Source: Methanobacteriota archaeon
GTDB taxonomy: Archaea > Thermoplasmatota > Thermoplasmata > RBG-16-68-12
DNA length: 26,195 bases
NCBI GenBank assembly: GCA_005879065.1
Contig: VBLU01000066.1
Span: forward strand, 1-26,195
Reading direction: 5' to 3'
Position 1 is the first letter of the stretch; each line of letters begins with the position of its first letter. Below are positions 8,405-17,900 of this stretch, piece by piece. The position numbers were made by a program, and so were the translations under genes. The notes beneath the pieces were generated by a model that saw nothing but the letters and a program-made list of their open reading frames with translations, had not been told where the DNA came from and did no database searches.

Positions 8405-8431
8405 CGATAACCAAAACCCGCCCCTTAAATA
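8405..8431 (+). promoter_or_regulatory. Promoter of the 8503 gene: CGATAACCA motif plus TTAAATA box
   Basis: CGATAACCA (8405-8413) is followed after exactly 11 bases by TTAAATA (8425-8431). The same nine bases at the same distance precede the TATA box of the giant gene (9860-9886). Predicted initiation near 8456 gives a leader of about 47 bases to the ATG at 8503. The pair suggests a common activator or a specialised BRE/TFB recognition. Confidence 0.6.
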
Positions 8432-8502
8432 CGGTGCAGCCCGCTCGAATCCTCCGACAAGTCACGTGAGGGAACGCCTTCGCGAACCGAGGAAAGCAGC
8501 GT

Positions 8503-9829
8503 ATGCAAGGGCCGATGGAAGCCCTGGTGACGGGCATCTTAATGCGAGGTTTCAGCCCAGCCCTCACCGCGGTCTTGATGGCCGCGCCATCCAGAAAAAC
8601 GGCGCGGGCGCAGCTCAAGAAGATCTATGTGCTCGACGACCGCGGAGAGATGACCGGCGAATATGTCCTCGATGCGGATTGCCCAATCGACTACGATGAT
8701 TTCCTGAAGGTGTTGCCGCCGGAAGGAATCGGCGATCGCGATTCTCTCTTCGTCGGAGAATATGTGTTCACCGCGTTCCAGAGCGGCAAGCTGGTCTTCG
8801 TCCTCCTCTCGAGGGGCCATCTCGCATCCGAAGACGTCGACTGGACCGCCCTCCTGTTGACGGCCGCGGATTCGCATCTCGCCCCGGGGAATCGTGCAGC
8901 GCCCGCTCGAACAACCGAAGCGAAACCGGATCTCGACAGGGCTTCCGCGGAGCGCGAGGCGCGATTCAAAGCGAAGGAGAAAAGTCTGGCCGAACAAGAG
9001 GCGAAACTCCAAGGAGAGTCCGCGAACCTCCTCGGTCGACAAGAAGAGTTGAACCGTCAGAAGGCCGGGTTGACCGCTCTCGCGGATTACGCTGCGCGGA
9101 TGCAGGACTCCGTCACCCGCGGCGTGTCGCGAGCGATGAAGACGCTCGAGATGACGGAGCAGCTTGCCGCAAGCCGGCACCTCGAATCCAAGAAGACCGA
9201 TTCGAAGGCCACGTCAGATGCTCAACAGGCCTTCGAACAGGAACGGAACGCTCTCTTGGCCGCGAAGAACGAAGTTGACGTTCGCTACCGAGAAGCTACG
9301 GCGCAGATTGCCAAGTTCGAGAGAGAGGCGAGAGATTCAATCGCCGCTCTTGAGAAGGAGCGCGCAAACGCCAACTCACGATTGGCGGATGAGGAACGGA
9401 CGCGGAAAGAGATTGAAGGTCGGGTTGCGGACATGAGTCAGCGGTTCGCCGCGATGGCAAAGGAACGCCTCGTCGCGTCCCACCGCGAACCGGGCGAGAC
9501 GGACGAGGTCCGGAAGACGATGGAAGGTCAGAAGGGAGAACTCGCCCGAGAACGGAAGTTCCTCCAGCGCCGCGCAATCGAACTCTTGGACCGCGAGGAA
9601 CGAGTCCGCGACCGTCGCGCGGCAGAAGACGATCATCGCGCAGGCAAAGACGCCGATGCCCGATGCTCGGGCCCAGGCCGACGAAGCGAAGAAGGACATC
9701 GAACGTCGGGTGAAGATCATCCAGCAGAAAGCGCTCGAGCTGCTCGACAGGGAGGAGAAACTCCGCCGCCGGGCAGCCGAGCTCGAGGCGATGGAAGCCC
9801 GTTTGTCCGGGCGCGTGACGGTCGAATGA
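8503..9829 (+). CDS. Cytoplasmic coiled-coil protein with N-terminal domain and LLDREEKLR motifs, frame-disrupted
   Basis: Unknown function, about 442 residues after repair. No signal peptide. Residues about 40-125 hold the same domain as the upstream gene (IYVLDDRGEMTGEYVL ... LVFVLLSRG). A long coiled coil follows, with the shared LTALADYAARMQ segment. Near the end comes motif copy 1, FLQRRAIELLDREERVR (9559-9609). The printed frame then runs on to a stop at 10056 with a Arg/Gly/His-rich tail unlike any coil. Shifting frame between about 9610 and 9660 restores AQADEAKKDIERR and motif copy 2, VKIIQQKALELLDREEKLR (9710-9766), ending at a TGA at 9827-9829. The giant protein ends with the same motif, so the shifted frame is the genuine one. 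Start ATG 8503 has GAGGAAAG upstream; ATG 8515 is an alternative. Likely a soluble companion of the giant coil. Confidence 0.78.
9610..9660 (+). other. Frame disruption in the 8503 coiled-coil gene
   Basis: Upstream of this interval the coil is in the frame of the ATG at 8503; downstream, the conserved terminal motif is one base later in frame. A one-base insertion, or a loss of 3n+2 bases, explains it. No repeat loss is evident here, unlike the other two disruptions. Confidence 0.65.
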
Positions 9830-9859
9830 CGGACCTTGTTCCCTCCATGAAATCAGGGT

Positions 9860-9886
9860 CGATAACCACTGACCGGCGCTTAAATA
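9860..9886 (+). promoter_or_regulatory. Promoter of the giant gene: CGATAACCA motif plus TTAAATA box
   Basis: CGATAACCA (9860-9868), an 11-base gap, then TTAAATA (9880-9886): same motif and spacing as upstream of the 8503 gene. It lies just after the repaired stop at 9829, which supports that stop. Initiation near 9911 would give an unusually long leader of about 215 bases before the ATG at 10126, or would place the small frame at 9935 first in the transcript. Confidence 0.6.
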
Positions 9887-9934
9887 GGTCTCATTCGAAA
9901 TCGGAGCTACACCCGCACAGACGGCGTCTTAGTC

Positions 9935-10129
9935 GTGAGGACTTTGATCGTAGCAAGTGCAAACCCGCCGACCCCGTGTTCGATGAGCGGGTGTGCCTTC
10001 TCGGTCCGAAACAATCCCGACGCGACATTTTGGCGATCGATCGGCGGATGCTCTGAAAACGGACACCGGTTCGTCTTGACCGGACTGAAGGACAGGCCGT
10101 CGGCCCAACAGGGGATGCCCTTCCCATGA
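9935..10129 (+). CDS. Possible small leader ORF overlapping the giant gene start
   Basis: A GTG-initiated frame of 64 codons (VRTLIVASANPP ... QGMPFP) begins about 24 bases after the predicted transcription start. Its TGA overlaps the giant gene's ATG as ATGA, an arrangement typical of translational coupling. The protein resembles nothing I know, has three Cys, and no clear ribosome-binding site precedes the GTG. It could be chance in a long leader; I keep it only because of the ATGA overlap and position. Confidence 0.2.
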   Translation: MRTLIVASANPPTPCSMSGCAFSVRNNPDATFWRSIGGCSENGHRFVLTGLKDRPSAQQGMPFP

Positions 10130-13100
10130 AGACGGGGACCGCCCTCCTGCTCGGGTTTGTCCTCCTAGCCACCGCCACCGTCGTGATCGAGAGTCAAATG
10201 GTCTCCGACCCGCTTGCTGCGTTTCGCGGCCCCGATGGACGGCTCACGATCCCGGGTCGGGCCCTGACGGAAGAACTTCAACGACTCCTGTTTCAGGGGA
10301 ACGATCTGAGGCCCAACTACAACATCACGTTCCTTTTCCCGGAACCGTCTTCGCATCCCACGGCGCGCCTAGTCCCGTTCTCATTCGACGTACCCAACCT
10401 CAACGTGTTCATACATCGAGGCCCGCCCGAGGGCACCGCGGGAAATGTGATCGGTCATCGCATCCGCGAGTGGTTCCCCCCGGTCGACTGGCGCCATGTG
10501 GGGAGCGACCTCCTCGGCTCCGTTCGAGGCGGCATCGGCTGGTTCTTCGATCTCTTCACGGTGAATGCGAGGGCGGATACGGTGACAGTCGACTCGACCA
10601 CGACCGCAGTCGTCGACCCTGACGCGGTCACGTGCACGACGTCCCAATCGGCGGCTGCGGCAGACAACGCCGTCCTCGTCATGCTCAGCAACCGCCCTGC
10701 GAGCGCCTACTCGACGGTCACCTATGGTTCCGTCACTCTCAGCCTCATCGCCGGCACGGCTTCGAGCGGCGCCGGAGTGGTGCGCACGGAGATGTGGTTC
10801 TACCAGGGTGCGATCCCCGGCGGCGCCCAAACCATGACGGCAACTCTGGCAGCGGGCACCGCCAAACAAGTCTGTGCCACGATTCTTTTGAGTGGAGTCT
10901 CAAGCGCGAGCCCCACGGTGGGTGGGACGACGGCGAATGGTAATTCCGCAAATCCCGGTATCTCGATTTCGCCGGGAGCAGGCGAACTCGCATTTGCCGT
11001 GTTCGCACATCAGAGTGCCACGGCTCCGTCGGCGGTGACCGGTACAGGAGCGACCGCGACGGATCTCTTTGGCGTCGCGACGGCCAAATGCACCGGTTCT
11101 GGTACCAATCTCTGCGGAGCGGGCAGCGACATGCCCAATCCTGGAACGGCGATTACGTGGACCATCGGCGGAGGCAACAGCTGGGTCCTCGGTGCCGTTC
11201 GCGTCGCCGCCGCTCCCAACTGTGGCGTGGCTGCAGGAAACTGCTATCGAATCGGTGCGGGCGGCGCATGGAACACCGGAGCCAACTGGTCCAACTCGGC
11301 CGGGGGGGCCTCTTGCGCGTGCACCCCGGTGGCGTCGAATCAAGCCATCTTCAATGCCAGCCCAAGCGGAACCATCACGCTCGCAGCTGCTACCACGATC
11401 GCCAGCATCGATATGACGGGCTTCAATGGGACGCTGGATACGACCGGGTCAAACTGGGCCCTCGCGATCAACGGCGCGTTCCTCATTCAAGGCACGTTCA
11501 ACGCCCGCAATTCCACTGTCAGTGTGACTGGCAACGTGAGCATCTTGACTGCGGCGACGGTCGTCCTCCTCGGCGCATCGACGTGGACGATCAACGGTAA
11601 CTGGACCAACCAGTCCACCGCCGCCGGTTGGACGGCGGGTACGAGCAGCGTGACCATCCGGGATGCGGCGAATGGGACTCTCACGTTCGCTGCTTTGGCC
11701 GGAGCGGCGAACGAGTTTAGCAATCTCACACTTGACGCAAGTGTGACGACGAGCGTCACCTACACGATGGCGACGAATGCGCTCCGCATGAGCGGGACAC
11801 TCACAATCCTGAACTCGACTGGCGGCGCAACGGGATGGAGCGTCCTGACGACGTCGGTCGCAAACCTGGGCATCACCGTCGGGGGACTCGCGGTGTCGAC
11901 GTTCGGAGCCCTGATAGCAAACGCTTCGGCCATCTCGATCAACGGAAACGTGAACATCGGTGCGGCGAACGGCTACCTCGTGATGAATTCATCCACATGG
12001 ACGATCACAGGAACGTGGACGAACGCTTCGACGTCAGCGACGTGGGGTGCCGGGACCGGGAGTGTCACATTCAACAGTGCGACCGGTGGGACGATGACGT
12101 TCGCTGGCGCGAATCTTTCGGGCAGCGAGTTCAACAACATCACGTTCGGTTCGACTGCCGCAACGGCGCAGATTTTCACGATGTCCACGAGGGCCCTGAA
12201 CTGGGCGGGAACGCTGATTATCTCCGATGGATCCTCGACAACGAACCTCGCGACGGCCAACCTGGGATTGACGGGCGGTGCGTTGAACGTGGGCAACGGC
12301 GGGGTCCTGACGGCGAATGCGTCCGCGATCACCGTCTCGAGTGTGACGATGATCGGCGGCACGAGCGGCACGATCACGCTCACCACAGCCTCGGTCACGA
12401 ATTCGGGGAACTGGGACACGAGTGGGGCCGGCTCGGTCTTCACGAAAGGGACCAGCACGGTGACGATGAGCGGCGTGAGCAACATCGCGATCTTGAACGC
12501 GGCGAACAACTTCAACAACCTGACAATCTCCGCCGCAGGAACCGTCACCCAAACGGGGCTCGTGGATGTGTCTGGCACTCTGACGGTGAATGCTGGGGCG
12601 GTCCTCGCGAGCAGCACGTTCACGCTGACGGCCGCCACGCTTGCCGCGAATATGGCCGGAGGACTCACCGCGGGCGCGGCCGGGACGAAGACGATCAACG
12701 GCAACGTCAGCATCGCGGCCACCGGATTCGTCAACTTCGGCGGGGCGACATGGACCTTCAGCGGCTCCTGGACGAACTCGTCGACGAGCGGATCGTGGTC
12801 TGCGGGGACGGGCACCGTGGTCTTCAATTCCGGCGCTTCCCGGACCATGACATTCGGCAATCTGGGCTTCTCGGAGTTCAGCAATGTGCAATTCAGCCCG
12901 ACCGCGGCGGCGACGTTCACGATGGCCACGAACGCGCTTCGGTGGGGAGGCACGCTCACCCTGAACAACAATGCGAATCTCGCGACCGCGAACCTCGCCT
13001 TGACGGGCACCGGCGGCAATCTCACGGTGAACAACGGTGCCACGTTGACGACGGGCACCTCCACCGTGAGCGTAGCCAACGTGACGATGACGGGAGGGAC

Positions 13101-14928
13101 CTCCGGAACGATCACCGCCTCCGGCACGTGGGCTGTGGCCGGGAATTGGGACACCTCGGGCGCCGGCTCCACGTTCACGGGGCCTTCGAGCACCGTGACG
13201 ATGAGCGGGGCGGGCACGACCGTCAAGATCCTGAACTCGTCGAATGGATTCGGGGTTCTCACCATCAGCGGTACGGTATCCGCCGCCTCGGCAATCACCA
13301 CCGCGGGCCTCGTGACCGTGAGTGGCACGCTCGACACGACGGGAACGAACTATGGCCTCACGATCGGCGGCGGGCTGACGGTCAGCGGTCCGACCGGGGT
13401 CCTCCGGACGAATGCCTCGACCATCTCTGTGACCGGGAACGTGACGGTCAACAACGCCGCTGGTTACATCACGTCGACGGCGGCCGGCTCTTGGACCGCG
13501 TCCGGATCGTGGACGAACTCGTCCACGTCAGCCTCTTGGAGCTTCGCTGCCCCTATCACGTTTAACTCGGCCGCTTCGCGAACCATGACCTTCGCCAACC
13601 TGACCCAAGAATTCGGCGGAAATGTCACGTTCAACTCGGGCGCATCGACCGTCACATACACGATGGCCGCGAACAGCCTGGACGTGGGCGGGACGCTCAC
13701 TATCGCGGGCGGAGCGGGAACCACGACGCTGAACACAGGCGGTTTGAACCCCGCGATCAACGCGGTCACGTTGAACGTGAATGCGGGAGGATCCCTGGCC
13801 GCCAACGGGTCTACGATTACCGTGACGTCGATGGACACACATCTGGGCACATTCACGGTCGGTGCCTCGACCATAGTCGTGAATGCATCGGGCGGCACGA
13901 TCAACATCTCGCAGACCGTGAACAACCTCGCGGTCAATCCCGCCATCTCCACGACGTTCACGGGATCCCTCACGTGGATTGGGACCCTCACATTCACGAG
14001 CGCAGGGACGATCGCATTCGGGGCGAATAGTCTGACCTCGAGCGGAGCGGCGACAATCGCTTTCGCTTCTGCGACCATCACGATGAGCTCAGGGAACTGG
14101 GATACGTCCTCCGCCACAACATTCACCGCAACGAGCTCGACGGTCACGTTTTCAGGGACCGGGAACGTCCGGATCGGGGGGAGCACCTCCTTCGGTGCTC
14201 TCACTGTCAGTGGCGGCACGCGGACTCTCCAGAGTCAACTCACGACCGCCGGACTCCTCACCCTTTCGGGTGGCACGCTTGCCAAAGGGACGAACGCTCT
14301 CACCGCCAACGCGGGAGTTACGTTATCCGGAGGCGCGCTCATCTCTACATCGGGCGCCGTCAGCATCACGGGCAACGTGGCGATCTCGGCGCCCGCTTCC
14401 TACATCTCCTTCGGTTCCGAGTCTTGGACTGTAACCGGCTCGTGGGCAAACAGCTCCACGTCGGCGAGTTGGTCGGTAGGAACGGCGACGGTGACTTTCA
14501 ATTCGTCGTCGCCCCAGACGATGACGTTCGCATCTCTCCCCGGGAACGCATCCGAGTTCAACAATGCGACTTTCAACAGCGGTGCGTCGACGGTGACGTT
14601 CACCATGGCGACGAATCACCTTGTCTGGTCCGGAATCCTCACCGTTCAAGGCGGGGGCGGGACGACGACGCTTGCCACGGCCAACCTGGGGCTCACCGGT
14701 GGTGCCCTCGTCGTGGGCAATGCCGGAGTTCTCACTGCGAACGCCTCCACGGTGTCCGCGTCCGGTGTGACGATGACCGCTCGACATTCACCAAAGGGAC
14801 GTCGACGATCACCCTCATCGGCGCGGCTCAGACCGTCTCGACCCTCAACTCGTCGAACGGGTTCTACAATCTCGCCGTCTCGGGCACGATCACCGAGTCG
14901 ACGGCCATCGATGTATCGAATTCGCTAA
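10126..14928 (+). CDS. Giant trans-envelope protein, N-terminal part: signal peptide and beta-repeat ectodomain
   Basis: Surface protein of unknown function. Residues 1-22 form a signal peptide (LLLGFVLLATATVV). About 23-160 are not recognised. About 160-365 look like a beta-sandwich with Cys pairs. From about residue 370 a YRIGAGGAWNTGANWS module opens a very long array of beta-strand repeats rich in Thr, Ser, Gly, Ala and Asn. The array recurs as WTxxGSWTNSSTSASW, TMATNALxWSGTL, LTANASTVxVSxVTM, GGTSGTITL, and NWDTSGAGSTFTKGTST. This composition fits a beta-helix or fibre outside the cell, and N-x-S/T sites recur at fixed repeat positions. The frame is credible to about 14778; the remaining residues (ARHSPKGRRRS onward) are out of frame and the protein continues from 14781. 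ATG 10126 is the only in-frame start after the stop at 10056. Confidence 0.85.
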   Translation: MKTGTALLLGFVLLATATVVIESQMVSDPLAAFRGPDGRLTIPGRALTEELQRLLFQGNDLRPNYNITFLFPEPSSHPTARLVPFSFDVPNLNVFIHRGPPEGTAGNVIGHRIREWFPPVDWRHVGSDLLGSVRGGIGWFFDLFTVNARADTVTVDSTTTAVVDPDAVTCTTSQSAAAADNAVLVMLSNRPASAYSTVTYGSVTLSLIAGTASSGAGVVRTEMWFYQGAIPGGAQTMTATLAAGTAKQVCATILLSGVSSASPTVGGTTANGNSANPGISISPGAGELAFAVFAHQSATAPSAVTGTGATATDLFGVATAKCTGSGTNLCGAGSDMPNPGTAITWTIGGGNSWVLGAVRVAAAPNCGVAAGNCYRIGAGGAWNTGANWSNSAGGASCACTPVASNQAIFNASPSGTITLAAATTIASIDMTGFNGTLDTTGSNWALAINGAFLIQGTFNARNSTVSVTGNVSILTAATVVLLGASTWTINGNWTNQSTAAGWTAGTSSVTIRDAANGTLTFAALAGAANEFSNLTLDASVTTSVTYTMATNALRMSGTLTILNSTGGATGWSVLTTSVANLGITVGGLAVSTFGALIANASAISINGNVNIGAANGYLVMNSSTWTITGTWTNASTSATWGAGTGSVTFNSATGGTMTFAGANLSGSEFNNITFGSTAATAQIFTMSTRALNWAGTLIISDGSSTTNLATANLGLTGGALNVGNGGVLTANASAITVSSVTMIGGTSGTITLTTASVTNSGNWDTSGAGSVFTKGTSTVTMSGVSNIAILNAANNFNNLTISAAGTVTQTGLVDVSGTLTVNAGAVLASSTFTLTAATLAANMAGGLTAGAAGTKTINGNVSIAATGFVNFGGATWTFSGSWTNSSTSGSWSAGTGTVVFNSGASRTMTFGNLGFSEFSNVQFSPTAAATFTMATNALRWGGTLTLNNNANLATANLALTGTGGNLTVNNGATLTTGTSTVSVANVTMTGGTSGTITASGTWAVAGNWDTSGAGSTFTGPSSTVTMSGAGTTVKILNSSNGFGVLTISGTVSAASAITTAGLVTVSGTLDTTGTNYGLTIGGGLTVSGPTGVLRTNASTISVTGNVTVNNAAGYITSTAAGSWTASGSWTNSSTSASWSFAAPITFNSAASRTMTFANLTQEFGGNVTFNSGASTVTYTMAANSLDVGGTLTIAGGAGTTTLNTGGLNPAINAVTLNVNAGGSLAANGSTITVTSMDTHLGTFTVGASTIVVNASGGTINISQTVNNLAVNPAISTTFTGSLTWIGTLTFTSAGTIAFGANSLTSSGAATIAFASATITMSSGNWDTSSATTFTATSSTVTFSGTGNVRIGGSTSFGALTVSGGTRTLQSQLTTAGLLTLSGGTLAKGTNALTANAGVTLSGGALISTSGAVSITGNVAISAPASYISFGSESWTVTGSWANSSTSASWSVGTATVTFNSSSPQTMTFASLPGNASEFNNATFNSGASTVTFTMATNHLVWSGILTVQGGGGTTTLATANLGLTGGALVVGNAGVLTANASTVSASGVTMTARHSPKGRRRSPSSARLRPSRPSTRRTGSTISPSRARSPSRRPSMYRIR
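14401..14778 (+). repeat. Supra-repeat copy closely matching 15411-15800
   Basis: Encodes YISFGSESWTVTGSWANSST through LTANASTVSASGVTM. The copy at 15411-15800 encodes YIAFGSESWTISGSWTNAST onward with the same order and, by eye, high base identity (about 80 %). It ends exactly at the frame disruption, which makes recombination or assembly collapse plausible. Confidence 0.65.
14776..14784 (+). other. Frame disruption with loss of one repeat segment in the giant gene
   Basis: Frame 1 reads SGVTMT up to 14778; the following in-family residues STFTKGTST are in frame 3 from 14781. In all sibling repeats about 25 residues (GGTSGTITL ... NWDTSGAG) separate these points. The frame change equals a loss of 3n+1 bases, so a deletion of about 76-79 bases explains both the missing segment and the shift. 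Confidence 0.75.
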
Positions 14929-17900
14929 CGGTGGCTGGGACGCTGACCACGGGTGGATTCAACATCACCGGTGGTTCGAACCTCGTCGTCCCGAACGGCG
15001 GCACCCTGGCGGCGGGTGCCTCCGCGTGCACGTTCACGAACGTTACGATGACCGGGGGTGCCTCCGGTACGATCACGCTGACCGGGGCTTGGACCGTGAG
15101 CGGATCTTGGAATACGTCCGGGGCCGGGAGCACGCTTACGCCAGGCACGAGTACGGTGACGATGACAGGCTCCGCGCAAACCGTGAATCTCCTCGCCTCC
15201 CAATCGTTCACAACCCTCACAATCACGGGGACTATCAATCAGTCATCCCAGCTCACGGCCTCCGCCCTCAATCTTAACTCAGGCTCTGTGACGAAAGGTA
15301 CCAACCCGTTGACCGTCAACGGTAGCCTGACCCTTGCCGGAGGTTCGCTGCTCTCAACTTCTGGACCTGTCGTCATCACTGGGAACGTCAACATATCCGC
15401 AGCTGGGTCATACATCGCGTTCGGCTCCGAATCGTGGACCATCTCCGGGTCCTGGACGAACGCTTCTACATCCGCATCGTGGGCGATCGGAACGGCCACG
15501 GTCACGTTCAATTCGTCATCGGACCAGACGATGACGTTCGCAGCCCTCCCGGGAAACGCACCCGAGTTCAATAACGTAGTCTTCAACAGCGGGGCGTCGA
15601 CGGTCGCGTTCACGATGGCGACCAACGCCTTGGTCTGGTCCGGAAACCTCACTATTCAGAGCGGAAGCGGGACCACGACGCTCGCCACAAGCAACCGCGG
15701 TCTGACCGGCGGAGCGTTGATAATCGGGAACGCAGGGGCGCTGACGGCGAACGCCTCCACGGTGGGGGTGTCCAACCTCTCGATGAACGGAGGTACATCG
15801 GGGACGATCACCCTGACGACCGGGGTTTGGACGGTGAGCGGATCGTGGGACAGCACCGGTTTGGGTTCGATTCTAAACTCGGACACTTCGACCGTGACCT
15901 TCACAGGGACGTCGCAAACGATCGGCCTCGCGTCAGGCCAGATGTTCTACAATCTCACCATCGGCGGTACGGTCTCCACCACCTCGACGGTGACGGCGGC
16001 GGGGGCTCTGACCGTGAACAATGGAGCCGTCCTGACGAAGACGGGGCAGAACCTCGCCTTCAACGCCCTCACCGAGATTGGGACTGGAAGCATCGTCGAC
16101 GGGACTGTCATCGTCGTGGGCTTCTCTGTGACGAACACCGACGCGACGAACCTGACGACGATCAGCGTGTTCACGAATTGGACGGCCGACACCCAATACA
16201 CCTGGACGGACTTTTCCAGCGTCGGGACCTCGACGATCACCTTCACGATCGGAGGAAACACGGTCGGGAATCGTTTCAACGTGACAAAAGACGGCGCGTT
16301 GTTCACGAACGGCATCGTGGACGGGTCCGGTCAAGTCGTCTTCACCATGCTCGCTTCCGACCCCGTGGTCGACGTCACCCTCTCCGCTCCCTGCGGCCCG
16401 GGCAACCGATACTGGATCGGCGGCACAGGCAACTGGTCGCAGACGACGCACTGGTCTTCCTCGTCCGGCGGAGTGAACGGTTGCTCCGTGCCGAACGCCT
16501 CCAACCCGGTGTTCTTCGACGCGAACTCCGGAGGCGGGACGGTCACGGTCGATCTGAATGCGGCGATGTCCTCGCTCAACACGACCGGATGGTCCGGGAC
16601 CGTCGCCATCGGTGTCTTCGACTTCGCGGTGGGTGGTGGGATCATCCACGCCGCGGGGGTCCTTACGATTGGCGCGTCCACGGCAAATGGACTGACCGCG
16701 ACGGGCGGGCTCACTCTCTCGGGGTCCGCCATCCTAGATGGGTCTGGAGCTGCGTCCGTAGTGGGCATCGCGGGAGACACATCGATTTCCAGCGCGGCGG
16801 CTTACTTCAAGATGGGCAGCGCAACGTGGACGTTCGGCGGGTCGTGGACGAACAACAGCACGTCCGCCAACTGGTCCGCCGGTACCGGGACCGTCGTCTT
16901 CAATTCGACGACATCGCAAACGATGACCTTCGCGGCCCTCGCGGGTAGCGAGTTCCATTCGGTCACTTTCCGGTCCGCCGCGAGCAGCGGCGCGGTGACC
17001 TTCTCCATGGCCACGAATGGTCTTCGGTGGAGCAACGTCCTCACCATTCAGGATGGGGCGGGATCGACCACTACGCTCGCCACCGCGAACCTCTCATTGG
17101 CGGGAGGCTCCATCGCGGTCGGTGATTCCGGAATCCTCGTCGCGAACGCCTCGACCGTTTCCGCCGCGGACGTGACGATGAACGGCAGCACCTCGGGAAC
17201 CATCACGCTGACCGGCGGAGACTGGACTGTTAGCGGCAACTGGGACACGTCCGGTGTCGGGGCGACATTCACCAAGGGCTCCAGCACCGTGACCTTGTCC
17301 GGCGCGGCCAAGACGCTCCGCACCCGGGACGCCTCGAACGGCTTCCACAACCTGACCATTTCCGGGACCGTCGCGCAGAACAATGCCACGGATGTGGACG
17401 GGACTCTCTCCATTGATGGGACACTGACCACGACCGGGAATGACATCACCGGGGGAGCGAGCCTGCTCGTCGCAGGCGGTGGCACGCTGACGGCAGGTAA
17501 CAGCACGATCACGATCCGGTCGATCGATACTTCGGCGGGAGCCTTCACCGCAGGGACTTCGACCCTCGTCGTCAACGCGTCCGGCGGCTCCATCCGAATC
17601 ACGCAGCCGATCTTCAGTCTCACGGTAATCCCGGGCGTGAGCACGACCTTCTCCTCCAACGTGACGTGGTCGGGCGCGCTGGCCCTGACCGGTACCACCG
17701 TCACCTTCAACGGCAACGTGACCTCCACGGGTTCGGCAACCCTGGTCTTCGACCTGGCTTCGATTGCCATCGCGGGATCGTGGGACTCGTCGTCTTTGAC
17801 CACCTTTACGTCCACCGGTTCCTCGGTGACCTTCACCGGCACGAGCCGAACCATCGCGATGGGTGCTAGCCAGTCCTTCGCGACGCTCACGATTGCGGGA

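Larger units (their letters stand above)
11218..16388 (+). repeat. Ectodomain block 1 of the giant protein
   Basis: About 1,720 codons. It begins with a Trp-rich module (YRIGAGGAWNTGANWSNSAGG), continues with beta-strand supra-repeats, and ends with a module containing TFTIGGNTVGNRFNVTKDG and VFTMLASDP. Block 2 has the same order and the same first and last modules. The supra-repeat marker NxSTSxxW occurs six times here (near 11605, 12020, 12775, 13515, 14450 and 15460). Confidence 0.75.

Noticed and set aside
9830..10056. Tail of the 8503 frame up to 10056
   Set aside because: It crosses the CGATAACCA/TTAAATA promoter of the next gene and has no coil character; the conserved motif in the shifted frame ends at 9829.
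11973..13337. Long open frame of 454 codons on the minus strand, opposite the giant ectodomain
   Set aside because: It mirrors the repeat codons of the plus-strand gene (Val/Pro/Ala-rich), has no ribosome-binding site or known domain, and similar minus frames occur all along the repeats. It is a shadow of GC-rich Thr/Ser codons.
14424..14777. Start of the second giant-gene frame at ATG 14424
   Set aside because: Residues from here to 14780 are Arg/His/Asp-rich and unlike the family, while frame 1 over the same bases is a perfect repeat; the second frame is genuine only from about 14781.
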